From Schizochytrium sp. TIO01 (lineage: Eukaryota > Sar > Bigyra > Thraustochytrida > Thraustochytriidae), in the NCBI GenBank assembly GCA_004764695.1, contig SMSO01000031.1, positions 7,683,261 to 7,747,260 of the forward strand: a stretch of DNA of 64,000 bases, in the 5' to 3' direction. This document shows, one piece after another, positions 46,697 to 57,880 of the stretch; position 1 is the stretch's first letter; each line of letters starts with the position of its first letter. Under the pieces are notes generated by a model. It had not been told where the DNA came from. It was given only the letters and a program-made list of their open reading frames with translations, and did no database searches. The position numbers and the translations under genes are program-made.

Positions 46697-48583
46697 TTAG
46701 TGTGCGTGTTCATGAGGGGTTTCGAGCTCCATCATATGCGAGGGAGCACTACTGTGAGAGTCAGGGGGCAGGAGGGTGTTAAGGGTGAGTTTCGGGAGGT
46801 CGCCCGCGCCACCATCGTGCATGGCGTGATCGTGGTGCCCCCGACCATGATCAGGGCCTGCACCGTAAGCACTAGGAGACATCATCGGGTCATTCGAGTA
46901 TAAAGAGTTGGCGTCTGACGAGGGTGGCGACATTTGTTGCTGGTGTTGAATGTGATGGATCTGATGCTGATGGTGGTCGGGCTCGGAGAAGTGGACATGC
47001 GGGCGGTTGAGTTCGACCTCATCACCCATAGCGAACTGTTCAGCAGCCGCAGCGGCAATTCGTGCCTCGTATAGCTGCTGCTCATACTGGAGCTGCTGAG
47101 GCGTCAGCTGGACGTCTTGATGGTACACAGGTTCTGTTTCAAGCCCCGCTGAGGAGCCTTCGTGGTGGAATTGCTGATGCTGCTGGTGAATTACGCCGGA
47201 CTGCGCTTGCAGAAGCTGCTGGTGTTGTTGTTGTTGTTGTTGCTGGTGCTGTTGCATCAGCTGCTGGTGATGGGAGTCCATTGGTGGGAGGTACAGATGG
47301 TCCTCGTGGTGTTGTTGCTGGTGTTGCTGTTGTTGTTGCTGCTGGTGTTGGTGCTGCTGGTGGAGCATCTGCTGTTGCATTTGCAGCTGGTGCTGTTGGT
47401 GCATTTGAGGGTTGTTGTTATTGTTGTTTGCCCCGTTGTTGCCCCCGTTTCCCGCAAGCGGGTTCATGCGTTTTACAGCAGCGACAAACCCCTTTTTGGA
47501 TTTACGCTTGCCGTTGTAATCTGTGAGTGACCTGTCAATGTTGGGTGTAATGGGAGTGGCAGGAACTGAAGCCATCTGCTCAACCCATGGGTGCTTCAGC
47601 AACTGATCCGTGTCGTAGCGCTTCTCAGGGTCGACCACGATCAGGCGTTTAATCAAATCCTTGGCAAGATGTGAGATGTGGTCCCATGCAGGGTCATCAA
47701 AGTCGAACTCGCCCTTGCAGATATTACTCCACAGTTGAGCGTCCGAGGCATCGCCATCCGGATCGAATGGATGGTACGCTCCGAGAATAACAAAGAGAAT
47801 CACGCCAACGCTCCACAAGTCTACCTTGGCGGTGTAGCACGCAGGTCCACCCTCCTCCTGCATTGTAGTCTTTACCTCAGGGGCACAGTATGCCCAAGTA
47901 CCACAAACAGTGCGCATTGTGGCATTTTCTACGTTGTCGACGATGTTGGCGAGACCAAAATCAGCAATCTTGAGCTCGCTGTCATCGCCCTTGTGGGCAA
48001 GCAAAAGATTCTCTGGTTTCAGGTCTCTGTGGACGATACCAGCACGATGAAGAAACTTGAGAGCTTGCCCAATTTTGCGTATGTGATGACTAGCCTCCTG
48101 CTCGGAGTAAGGTCCCTTCTCTACCATGCGATCAAAGAGCTCTCCACCGGTGAGGAGTTCGAGTACAAGGATTAGCTCCGTCTCTGTGATAAAGATATCA
48201 TAAAGCGTGACAATATTGGGGTGGCGGCCAACCTTTTTCAGGACCTCAACCTCACGACGCAGGGCTTCTACGCGGGATTTACTGATCTGGATGCGCTTGA
48301 CAGCAACTTGCCTGCCGGTTTCTTTGTGTGTGCCCAGGTTCACCGTGGCGTAATGTCCTCTGCCCAACACTGTGTTGTAGTCCACATCATACGACGCTGA
48401 GATCGGTCCTTTGCTTAGAAGAAGCTCTACAGTCTCTGAGGCATCATTGTCTGCGGCAAGTGATTGTCCATTTCCCAAACTCGGTCGGCTTCCTCTGACC
48501 GCACTTCCTCCAGGAGCTGCCTTCTTGGTGGATCCTGTAGCACCTGCCTTGCCCGGGCGGAACTTCTTCTGCGTGTTACCCAT
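46697..48583 (-). CDS. CAMK-like Ser/Thr protein kinase with a Gln/His-rich tail (628 aa)
   Basis: The frame is open upstream to 48667, but its first ATG is 48583, giving MGNTQKKFRP, a possible N-myristoylation start. The kinase domain spans about residues 65-345: glycine loop LGRGHYATVNLG, catalytic Lys in VAVKRI (residue 96), HRDLKPEN (Asp 187), DFGLA, GTWAYCAPEV and the subdomain XI Arg in DPEKRYDTDQLLKHPW. Order and sequence match the CAMK group (DCLK/CHK2/CaMK-like). No calmodulin-binding or FHA domain is evident. After residue 390 the tail is Q/H-rich (uninterrupted Q runs up to seven, with many QH alternations), then polar with repeated HH. The tail is encoded by CAG/CAA/CAC repeats at 47180-47420. 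An upstream CTTATTTACTTAG resembles an acceptor, so a 5' UTR intron is likely. Confidence 0.88.
   Translation of the reverse strand: MGNTQKKFRPGKAGATGSTKKAAPGGSAVRGSRPSLGNGQSLAADNDASETVELLLSKGPISASYDVDYNTVLGRGHYATVNLGTHKETGRQVAVKRIQISKSRVEALRREVEVLKKVGRHPNIVTLYDIFITETELILVLELLTGGELFDRMVEKGPYSEQEASHHIRKIGQALKFLHRAGIVHRDLKPENLLLAHKGDDSELKIADFGLANIVDNVENATMRTVCGTWAYCAPEVKTTMQEEGGPACYTAKVDLWSVGVILFVILGAYHPFDPDGDASDAQLWSNICKGEFDFDDPAWDHISHLAKDLIKRLIVVDPEKRYDTDQLLKHPWVEQMASVPATPITPNIDRSLTDYNGKRKSKKGFVAAVKRMNPLAGNGGNNGANNNNNNPQMHQQHQLQMQQQMLHQQHQHQQQQQQQHQQQHHEDHLYLPPMDSHHQQLMQQHQQQQQQQHQQLLQAQSGVIHQQHQQFHHEGSSAGLETEPVYHQDVQLTPQQLQYEQQLYEARIAAAAAEQFAMGDEVELNRPHVHFSEPDHHQHQIHHIQHQQQMSPPSSDANSLYSNDPMMSPSAYGAGPDHGRGHHDHAMHDGGAGDLPKLTLNTLLPPDSHSSAPSHMMELETPHEHAH
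47180..47420. repeat. CAG/CAA/CAC repeat tract in the kinase coding region
   Basis: Read on minus this tract encodes the Gln/His tail. Units are imperfect (CAA, CAG and CAC mixed), so the peptide run is kept while the DNA is interrupted, a pattern suggesting selection on the protein rather than a recent expansion. Confidence 0.75.
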
Positions 48584-48802
48584 GGTGCTCAGCGATTTCA
48601 CGAAGTCAGCAGTGAAATCAAGTTTATAGGTCCCTGGCTCAGGTCCTTTCTCTAAGTAAATAAGCAAACTCGCTCACCGAAGAGCAGAATATGTATGACC
48701 CCAATGAGGATCTTGAAGAACGAGAGCAGCTCGATCAAAAGTCTGCTGCGACAAAACTCAATGATCTCTGTGCCAGCGCAACAAAAGATCAGAGATGGGA
48801 CT

Positions 48803-48845
48803 CGACGCGACGCGACGAGACGAGACGAGACTAGACGAGACGAGG
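48803..48845. repeat. GACGC/GACGA pentamer array upstream of the kinase gene
   Basis: About eight to nine five-base units (CGACG and CGAGA types) in tandem, with one T substitution, about 220 bases upstream of the kinase ATG. Confidence 0.75.
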
Positions 48846-49358
48846 TAAGAGAGTTGCAACCTTGAGACTCCTGCTTGCGATCGCAGTAGTTTCTAAGAGG
48901 CTATTGGCAAAGTTGTCAGGCAGTATAGAACCGGTCGTCAGCCCAACACAAAGCTTGCGAAATCGATAAAATAACCTGCACTCAGAATAAGTCTCAGGAG
49001 TCCTGCTACCAATGAGACTATGTCTCAAAGACCACGTTCGAGTAGAGCCTACCTCGCTTCGCGTGCAAGTTTTGCCGACTGCAGCTTGTTTATATTCCTC
49101 CTATTTATCAAGGAAGGAAGGAAGGATGGATGGATGGAGTGACGACTGATCTCCAAACCGACGTCACGAGCGGGTCGAGGGTTGAAAACCTGGTCACTTG
49201 AGCTGCTTGAGGCCTAGCTTGCACCTCCCGGAGTTCAATCTGGCCTGTTCTGCGCCAGGGTCGCCGAGGCAGGTTCGCGTCACCCCGCTGGATGTGTGAA
49301 TGAACGAACGAAACAAAGAAACAAAGAAAGAAATGCGAAAGGAACGAACGAAAGGAAC

Positions 49359-49399
49359 CAATCAATCAATCAATCAATCAATCGATCAATCAATCAATC
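49359..49399. repeat. (CAAT)n microsatellite
   Basis: About ten CAAT units with one C-to-G change (CGAT). Confidence 0.85.
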
Positions 49400-49609
49400 G
49401 CCCAATCACTCGATCGATCGTCCTTCGACGGTACGTCAGACAGTCGCAGCCGAGCTGGAGAGCAGCCACTTGAGAGATGCGTCGCAGATGCAGGTCCACC
49501 GCCGCCCCTTCTTCGGTGCCTGCTGCCGTTCTGACGCTGTCCGCAGAGTTTGCCTGACTGCCTGTCTGACTGACTGTCTGTACGTACGTATTCTTCACAT
49601 AGTACTAAT

Positions 49610-49651
49610 AGGTAGGTAGGTAGGAGGTAGGTAGGTAGGAAGGTAGATAGG
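49610..49651. repeat. (GTAG)n microsatellite, imperfect
   Basis: About ten GTAG/GGTA units with small interruptions. Confidence 0.75.
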
Positions 49652-50370
49652 TCCTAAGTACCTGTTATACCATCTAAAGGTAGAAAGAGTTAAAAAAACC
49701 AAAAAAACATGTCTCCTTTCTATTCTTTATAATCAATCCAAAGAACTTTGAAAATAGTTCTGTACAAAACTCGTATTTTATTCACAAAATCCCTGCTACT
49801 TAAGTTCCACGCATGCTACTGCCCTCCTACACATTACACTAGCAGCACTGGCAAGGGAAGTTTTTATTTTTTGGTTTTATTTTTGGTTTTGTTTTTTGTC
49901 TTTAATTCCCCAAACAATCTGTGCTGCGCAATCTATATAGGTACTTTTTAGTACAAACAAAAACAAATCCTTCATCATTTCAAGTGATGAGTTTGTTATT
50001 TTAAGCTTTAATTGATTTAAAGTAATGTTAAAGTAAATAAGAAGCTCCTCGTTTATGAAATAGCTTTTGCATTTCGTAAGTCTTTCATTTATCTCGTTTC
50101 GATCAGCTGATTCATGTCATGAATATCCAACATTCGAAGAACTAACTCGCTCATTTATTATTTACTTACTTACTGACTTACTGATTGACTGAAGTGCCTC
50201 TGACCAAGTGACAGAGTGCTCAATTACTTCGCCTCCAAAGCTCTTTCTTTTTCTTCTTCTGCTTTGCTTTTTATGTGGGTATAATAATCATCGTCTCCTC
50301 ATTAGGAGCCGACTACCGACTTCTACGCTCTATTCGCAAAATTGTTCTCTCTTAGTTTAGTTTATCGCCC

Positions 50371-50398
50371 TATTATTATTATTATTATTATTATTATT
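50371..50398. repeat. (ATT)n microsatellite
   Basis: About nine perfect triplets. Confidence 0.85.
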
Positions 50399-50630
50399 GC
50401 CTTCGGCAATTGATGATCGATGATGGATGTCCTGGCAAGATTTGGCTTTTCCCCAAAACCCTGAGTGAAGCCGCCCAAAGTGGTCATCCAAACCCACTAT
50501 TGACATACGAGCGGCCTCTCTTTCGAGCACCCCTTTCCGTAAGCACGGCGTATCTCCAAAGCCACGCAACGGAACGAAGAGGACGCGCGAACCTTCGAAC
50601 GCGAAGAAAGCTTTGCTTGTGCATCTCTCT

Positions 50631-50632
50631 TT

Positions 50633-50692
<60 letters not shown>

Positions 50693-50693
50693 T
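50631..50693. repeat. (TTTC)n microsatellite
   Basis: About sixteen perfect tetranucleotide units, a pure pyrimidine strand. Confidence 0.9.
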
Positions 50694-50815
50694 GCTCGTG
50701 TAGGTACCTCCTAGGGATTTGGCTAACTATACAACTAGCTAGCTATATCTACATGCGAAAGCAGAAATGAATAATCAATGCTCCATAAGCAGACATACAC
50801 ATGGATACATCCAAT

Positions 50816-50875
50816 ACAATCATAGATACACAATCATAGATACACAATCATAGATAAGCAGTCATAGATACACAA
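50816..50875. repeat. 14-base tandem repeat, about four copies
   Basis: The unit is ACAATCATAGATAC. Copies 1 and 2 are identical; later ones diverge (ATAAGCAG insert). It is a minisatellite-like array rather than a microsatellite. Confidence 0.75.
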
Positions 50876-50932
50876 ACATTTATACAAACATGCATACACA
50901 GAATATGAGATTATTATAGGACGCAGTGGGTC

Positions 50933-50962
50933 TTTGTTTGTTTGTTTGTTTGTTTGTTTGTT
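50933..50962. repeat. (TTTG)n microsatellite
   Basis: Seven perfect units. Confidence 0.85.
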
Positions 50963-51632
50963 GTCTGACCTATGATCTGTGTGGAAGTCGAAACGAACAA
51001 ACTGAATAACAGAGAGAGTAAAGTTCTGTCTCAGCTCAGACTTCATTTCTTTTATTACGAAACTCGGCGGTGCGTGTTTTACTAGTTAGTATACCGTACA
51101 ATCGGTGCTCGCTTTGCAAGCGAACTGCAAATGCGCTGCAGCTTTGGCAAAGAGAGCGGCCTCAACTTATCGAAAAGCTGCCGAGGCGAGCTGGTTCCGG
51201 GTTCTTTTCTGCCCGAGTTTCTGAATGCTTGTTTGCTTGCTTGGTTTGTTGATTGCTTGTTCTGGGCCCGAGCTCTGCAAGCATTCCATTCAATTTAGCT
51301 GTGATAAGGAGCGCTTCAACTTTCAGTGTTCTTACTGTGAGGAAGCAATCGAAATATGCGCACCCTCTTCGTCGCACTGCTAGCAATACGCGTAGGCGGT
51401 GCTAGCGAAAGAGAATCAAGGCTTCTTTTCAGACCACCTTTCTTTCCCCTTTTATATGGGTTATATGAAGGTAGGAAGGCCCGTCTTTTATTTATGTGGT
51501 TCTTCTTCATTCGTTTTCACTTATTTAATTTAATTAAAAAAACAAAAAAAAACAATGTTTTTTATTTTAATAAAATAATATAATATAAATATAAATTCAA
51601 TAATAAGAATAATAAAGAATAATAGAGTGGAA

Positions 51633-52115
51633 ATGAACTTGGAGTGGAAAGCAGATGCGCATAAGTACATTCTCAGCTACGACAAAAAGACACCCAGCAC
51701 GAAGATTGAAATCACGATCTTCAAGCTTTTGGCTGGTTTATCATCTTGTTCTTTGCTTGATCTGGTTTTAGGGATTCACAGTTTGCAGTAGAGTTAAAGA
51801 GGAACCCGAAATTGTCGTGCTCGATGACCTTGGATTGTGTGTATGGTGGCAGCATGAACCTAGAACAGTAACCCAGAAGGGGTTTGGTCTCTGAAGAAAT
51901 ACACCACAGGGACATTAAAGGTGAAGAGATAGTTTTGTTCAAGGTAATGTTTGATTCGAGCGTTTATGCAAGATAAAATATATTGAAAATCTTGGATTCG
52001 AGCATGTGCAGCTCGGGTCGCCGATATGTACCGCGAACTTCAAGTTATGTTCATCTTTGAGTGACCATAGCTTCGTGTGCGTTGTACTTGCTAAGTGAAA
52101 ATGTGAAGTTCAACT
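51633..52115. other. Possible broken coding segment with a SWIM-like CxC motif
   Basis: Several short frames here have natural protein composition but none makes a whole gene. On minus, about 51940-52115 reads WSLKDEHNLKFAVHIGDPSC followed by TC, which resembles the first half of a SWIM zinc finger (CxC). The expected CxH partner is missing and the frame stops. A second minus frame, 51721-51942, contains CSRFMLPPYTQSKVIEHDN. On plus, a 52-codon frame at 51633-51791 overlaps it. This could be a decayed gene or transposon fragment, or unrecognised exons. Low confidence. Confidence 0.25.
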
Positions 52116-52244
52116 CGAAGAGCTCCCGAAGAGCGACCATAAAGCTCACTTAATCTGCAAATCAAGCTAAGAAAAGAAAAGCAATCTCTCCATATCCTCC
52201 ACACAGCTCAAGGTCTACTTTGAGTCAGGTGCTTATATACTAGG

Positions 52245-52609
52245 CACCTACCGATAAGCCTCACAGTAAGACGCTATCGCACTGTTAAATTAATAAACAA
52301 CTCATTCGCCTGAATTAGAACTCATCGTACTCGAAGATTCGCATCACAGAATACAGCTGTAAACCTGCACCATCCCATTCAATCAGGTGGTAGTCAACAT
52401 GAGCTGTGCACTCCGCACAGACTGAAAACGCATCTCCACCCCCAGCTTTTGCATGCTTATCATCTTGAAAATGAGCGCGCACGAAGTCACGTCCTATTCC
52501 AAGCTGCTTTTGCTTTTGCATTTGCATTTCTTCATCCACCCAAAAGCAAAATACAAAAGTGTTAAAGGAGTGTAATTTCCATTCTTTAATAGGGCTCACC
52601 TACCGATAA
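52245..52609. repeat. Pair of 13-base direct repeats (52245-52257 and 52597-52609)
   Basis: CACCTACCGATAA occurs twice in the same orientation, 352 bases apart, flanking the second exon of the gene at 52315-52861. It could be a duplication scar or coincidence. Confidence 0.6.
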
Positions 52610-52861
52610 ATGTACCATTCCATCCCAAAAAAAGAAAGAAAAACAAAAGCAAAAGGTCAATCGATCGAAATCAATCCCCAAATCTCAGAATCTTTTGACA
52701 TTACGTGCACAAAAGCGTGGACCGGCTGGCATCAAACCAGGAAACTGCGTAGGGTCGTGGGCCTTGTGGATAGGCGTTGGTCCACGGCGGAATGAGCGTC
52801 GGTCAATCGGCAGCGAAGCGACGGTTCTCTCCATTCGTGAACAACTTCGCCATTTACCCAT
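52315..52861 (-). CDS. Probable two-exon gene, 141 aa, function unknown
   Basis: Exon 1 is 52705-52861, from ATG (MGKWRSCSRMERTV) through PIHKAHDPTQFPGLMPAGPR. The intron is 52584-52704 (121 nt, donor GTAATG, long T-rich tract, acceptor ATTAAAG). Exon 2 is 52315-52583, containing LGIGRDFVRAHFQDDKHAK, VCAECTAHVDYHLIEWDG and the end MRIFEYDEF-stop. Both exons read as natural protein, phase matches (1 nt + 2 nt), and intron length fits others in the window (108-150 nt). The acceptor lacks a pyrimidine at -3, and exon 2 begins with A/T-driven sequence, so the exact junction is uncertain. No domain is recognised; the CxxC is single. It stands in an otherwise repeat-filled region. Confidence 0.45.
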
Positions 52862-54465
52862 CGTTATGGTGGATAGGCCTATCTATGTAGAGACCTATTA
52901 ATAAGCAAATAGAGTAAACAAAACCAACTTATTAAAAACAGGCAAAGTGAGCATAGTCCTAACCTGCTCTCCTTTTCATCATGGCCACACGGGGGATCAC
53001 AGGTTAAAAGGGGGCATGCGGCGAATCTTAGGCGTTACCAGACGGAGACCGAAGACCCGACCCAACGCTGTTCCTGAGGCGCCAAACAAAGCCAGAGGGC
53101 CCGAAAAACTCGCGTGAGGCCGCACGAAACTCTGCGGGAGTATGCCTATCTAGAGCTGCCCAGTTTGCGCGCCTTTATTGGCCCTCGTGCGTCACCGCCA
53201 CGCGATCAGGCATGCCATCCTTTGCTGGCTTGCTCTCTCTTAATCTGTTGCTCTATTCCGCTTTTGTGCGACTTCGGAGGGGGTCGATAGCAATCAATAA
53301 CAAACAATATACAATTCTTTCTTTCTTTCTTTCTTTCTTTTTTTAATGAAGAATAGAGGTAAATGAGCAGCTTCTAAAGCCGCAAAAACAAAACAAATAA
53401 AACAAAGATATAGTATAATAATGATTATAAAATTGCTCTTCGTCCCTTGGGTGCTTTCTCAACTCGAGTCTTTTTGAGATTGGAGAAGGCCGTGAGAATA
53501 AAAGTATTTTCAGAGCGGGGAGGCAAAAGAAGAAGAAGAAAGAAGAGCTTCATTTGTGTGGATAAACTGGATAAAGTATGCAGCTCCAGCAGTTTTGCAT
53601 TTGTTTCTCATAAGAAACCTAGCTTCGAATAAAATACGGAGGCATACCACCTACAATGTGTTTATGTTTAATCATTTGTGAATTACAAAATAATTTAATA
53701 CAAAATCGTTATAATTAATAACACTTTGAAAGCACATTACTATAAAACATTTTTAGATTTCTTTTTATTATATATATTAAATAAACTAATTTCATAATAT
53801 GCTTATGTAATACGTAATAGTTCACATTTCACATAGTCAAATTTTTTTTTAGTTTTTTAAAAATTAAACTAAGGCCGCCTTTCTCACGCTCGCAAACATT
53901 TAGGATGCCCCCCATAGCCGCGGGCTCTCGAGTCTTCCTGGAAGACAGTGCTCGGAGTGGAGGGTACAGTGGGAATGTAAGCTTGGCCTGCGAGGAGACC
54001 GGAAATGCTCTCAAGGTTAGCCAGCCTTGCTCTTCTGAAATTGCAGAGGCGCTGCTCGCACATAGACGTACCATTTAGGTTAAAACTGTCTTATTTCCGT
54101 GCTTCGCGAGGCAAAGGGGGTACAAGGGAAAATCAATACGGCCATAACCATGAGAAATCTTATTCCTCCATTAACTCATTCATTCATTCATTCACTCATT
54201 CATTTCTTGAGACAACTAAACTATTATGATTATGGCTTCTTTCAAGTACAAAGGGTTGTAATATGCACCTCCGCTGACCCGCGCATATCCCGGCGGTATT
54301 GTCCCAAGTGGGATAGTGTGAGACACACTGAGTTCCCAGGTTACTCCCATGGAGACGGAGGTGGTGCCTTGAAAGAGCTCCAGTGAGGGGCTGTGTGGAC
54401 GTTTAACCCTCGCTTTGTTCTTGCTAATAGCACCTCCTACCTACGATGTAGCTAAAAAGTTAGTC

Positions 54466-54592
<127 letters not shown>

Positions 54593-54607
54593 GTTCGAGA
54601 TGAAAGA

Positions 54608-54886
54608 ATGAAAATTGTTTTTGACGATGCGTATGCCGGGAACGAGACGGAGCTCGGGCAAGTTGCTGTGAATGTGGACTTTGAGGTTTCTCGCTTTGCA
54701 GAAGCTGATGTGCTTTCAAGAAAGGACGCATATTGAGCGATGGGAGGTACCTTTGAAGACTTGGATTTCATTTACTCCAGCTTCGGCTGACTCGCGGAAA
54801 ATATCCTTTGTCGGTCCGAGTCTGCAGGTCATCTTGCTGATAGCTCGCTCTTTATTCGTTCGGGGAAAGAAAGAATCAACTTCTAA
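54608..54886 (+). pseudogene. Possible gene remnant: open frame with two in-frame TGA codons
   Basis: Starting 16 bases after the GTTA array, the frame from ATG 54608 reads MKIVFDDAYAGNETELGQVA and on to VSRFAEADVLSRKDAY, then TGA (54734), AMGGTFEDLDFIYSSFG, TGA (54788), 31 more residues and TAA (54884). Composition on both sides of each TGA looks protein-like. It may be a decayed C-terminal exon, or chance. No family is recognised. Confidence 0.25.
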
Positions 54887-54942
54887 AAGCAGACCTCTAT
54901 TCATCATGTTTTAGGACCAAGCTTTCATCTTATTATTAATAC

Positions 54943-54980
54943 ATAATAATAATAATAATAATTATTATTATTATTATTAA
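54943..54980. repeat. (ATA)n/(ATT)n inverted tract
   Basis: About six ATA triplets followed directly by about six ATT triplets, making a self-complementary A/T palindrome able to extrude as a cruciform. Confidence 0.85.
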
Positions 54981-55616
54981 CTTTACTACTGCCAAAAGTT
55001 AGGAACTAAAGTTAAAGTTAAGAAGCTTGCTTATAAAGCTTCAGCGAAGGGCTCCGCTAATTCCAACTTGCAATAGTGCCATTGCTCCATTGCTCCTTTC
55101 GGCGGTCTGTCTCTTTGCCTGCTCCAAAGCATTTCTTGGTTTCGGTTTCTAATTCGACTTCTGTCTGGGTTTCCATTTCTTTGTTGATTTGGATTTTGAT
55201 TCCCACCATACTTAGCTTGCTGGCTATAGCTAGCTAGCTGCAGCTACTAAGTGCTGCCTATGCTTCTCAGCTCCTGAATATGCAGCTCTATTACTTAAAG
55301 AAAGTAACTCAATCGTGTCATTCATTCATTCATTCATTCATTCGCGCGGTAGACTTGTAGAAAAGAATTCGTGAAAACGCAGCGTAGATCTAAAGATTGT
55401 TGCCGAAGCTGCGGTGTGCAAATGCAAAAGCGGAATATGCGCTTCTCGCGAGCGGTTATCTGGTCAGCGAATAGTTCGGCCTTTATCTGTTTCGAGCTGG
55501 GTTGTTTTCCGCAGCAGCGAGAGGTGATCCCAAATTCCATTTGCGAGCCGGCTTCAGACTTATTATTTCTTTATTCATCGTCGTCGTTGTATTTTATTTA
55601 TAGTTGTTTTTTACGA

Positions 55617-55690
55617 TTCATTCATTCATTCATTCATTCATTCATTCATTCATTCATTCATTCATTCATTTATTTATTTATTTATTTATT
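55617..55690. repeat. (ATTC)n passing into (ATTT)n
   Basis: About thirteen ATTC units followed by about five ATTT units. The same ATTC motif recurs at 54175, 55319 and 61063, and as its complement near 62813. Confidence 0.9.
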
Positions 55691-57880
55691 AGTTTACTTG
55701 TATTTTAATTATTTAAATTTTGCAAAAGAAAAAGAAAAAGAAGGATGAAGACAAAGGGGTAAAGAAAGACTCTCGATACTTGGGCATTAGAAACACACAG
55801 GTTCGAGGGCCTGAAAAACCTTGCACAATTTTTGAAAAGAGCGAGAGCCAACGACGAACCATGGAGACGCACGGCCGTGTTTTGAGGCGGTAGATTCAAT
55901 GCGGTCTGCTCAAAACCCTTTTGGCTGGTCCGCTTGAATTTACAGTAAACGACAGCCTATTATCTAGGCAGGAGTTTTAATGATTTAGGTTCCCGCCTAC
56001 CATGTTTTTTTGGCTTTTTTGCCTTTTCTTGTTCACAAATAAGAAAATGAAAGAAAAGAAGAAGAAGGAGGAGGTCTTTAAAATAAAGTTAAAGAATACA
56101 GAAATGTATTTCTTTTTTGTTGTTGTTAGCGAGCGAACCTAAGTAGTTTCAAAGCCATCGCCGAAGACTCTTGTTAAGGCAGCGAAGAGATTGCCGTGAT
56201 CCACTTTCAACTTTGACAAATAACCACTCTTGAAAAGTTGATGTCGACCTGAAATCATTCTGTATTTTAAGGCCTCAGAGGGAGAAATTCGCACAACCTT
56301 GCAGAGTCCTAAGCCCTACTATGCCATACTGCTAGGAGTAGGGGGTGACCCAGATCTCGCGAGGTTGTGCATTTTGAGATTTGGCGCGGCATGCGCTGCG
56401 CTGACATCGTATAAGAAAGAGCGAAGTTCTTGTGCTTCGATGGCGACGGATGTGACGTCTTTTCGTACAAAGGCGAAGGGAGGTCGACATGACCTTACTC
56501 GGCTCTAGCATCGATGTTAAGATCGAGCTGGGTTTGCACGGTTGGTTTTCGTGAGGAGGGTTGGTTATCTGGTCTTTGACGTGCCGAATGCACATGAAAT
56601 GCCGAATCGCTGTCGATACAAATTTTGGCAATTTCTCGACAGTGCATAGATGGCTGTTTAGGTCTTGGCAGGCGCTTTGCTAACAAACGCGACGGGTGGA
56701 CGCATTTGTTTGGAATGGGAAGTGCTCCTTTACATCTGTACGGAGATCGTTCAATTTTCTTTTGGGGGGGTTCTTGTAATGGGCACGCGCGTCGGTCACG
56801 TGCCACCAATACCTACATGTTGTATATGAATTGATAAATTAGAAAATAAAATTTAAAAAATAGGAATGGTGCACTGTCGCATCGGTCATCCAAATCAGCG
56901 CAGTCCTGCACTTGCAAAGCGAAGACTGAGCTTCGAGATTGCCGAGCTCAATAATTGTATGGGGTACTTCTGAACAATCTGAATGACGGACGCCCCTGGA
57001 CGGAATACGTAAAAGTCCTCCTGTTATGAAAGTCATGGTGCGTACTAGTAGGTACTGCTGCAAACTGTTCAGTGCAGACAATAGCTATCCAGTGCTAATA
57101 TCAATTTTTCGCACAAGGCTTTTCGTATTTTAAAGAATCAAAATAAAGAAATCAAATGTCCGCTCAATGTAATACACTGGAAGTTGAAGAATATATCGTT
57201 ATCACCCTCATCTTCAAGTTTTGCGATAGTCCGTTTTGAGGATCGTCGCTCTGTATCGAAACAGGCTTATGCTGTATCTACCTTCTACGCGTTCATCACT
57301 CATACCAGTTGTGCGTTTCCGTAGCCTCTAGATGTTTTCCTTTGAAGATAACGCCCCTAGATTAGCTCATTAGGGTCCTTCAAAAAGCAGATTAGGGTCA
57401 TTTTGCACAAATTGGGACTCGAGACGATGCTTCTCTAAACAACTAACAGAAGTAGATGCCTACCCAGGCTCATTTGTATCAGTTGCCAACACTTCGACAT
57501 TCGGGCCAAACTGCCACGCGCCTTGAGAACTTCCGCAAGGTATATTGCGTCCTCTTGCCGCAACTTCTGAAAGAGGTAAATGTAATCATGGAGACAACAC
57601 CGGGTGCTTTTTAATGCTTCAAACGATCGTAGTACGGGATGCCAGGTGAAATCTAACAGTATGCCATACGATGGTAGAGAAGGACTGTAATGCAAGCCGC
57701 ATGTTTTCTCATACGCATGATTATTGCACAATACTCTTCAATAGACGAGTGAGATCCAAACTCGGAAGAAGGTAAAAATGATAAGCACAAGTGGAGATGG
57801 GTCGCAATGCGAAGTAGCAAAAATGTATTTCATCTATAAATCATAAAGTTGATCATTCTCAAACGCTCGCGCACGAAAAC

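Larger units (their letters stand above)
48584..51632. other. Microsatellite-rich intergenic region (left part)
   Basis: No supported gene. It holds a GACGA/GACGC pentamer array (about 48803-48845), AAGG/ATGG repeats (49108-49136), a CAAT array (49359-49399), GTAG repeats (49610-49651), an ATT array (50371-50398), a TTTC array (50631-50693), a 14-base tandem (50816-50875) and a TTTG array (50933-50962). All open frames here are short or are translated repeats. Confidence 0.5.

Noticed and set aside
55371-55748. 125-codon plus frame containing repeated SFIH
   Set aside because: Most of it is the ATTC array read as protein; the part before the array has no family resemblance.
55795-55820. GGTTCGAG box considered as a tRNA T-loop
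   Set aside because: The flanking bases cannot form the five-pair T stem and no A box or acceptor stem was found. I saw no tRNA elsewhere in the window, but this was by eye only.
56299-56834. Competing frames of 69-104 codons on both strands
   Set aside because: Both strands are open over the same bases and neither resembles a known protein, so no call is justified.
57435-57731. 98-codon minus frame
   Set aside because: Partly protein-like, but no ATG context, domain or neighbouring exon could be supported.
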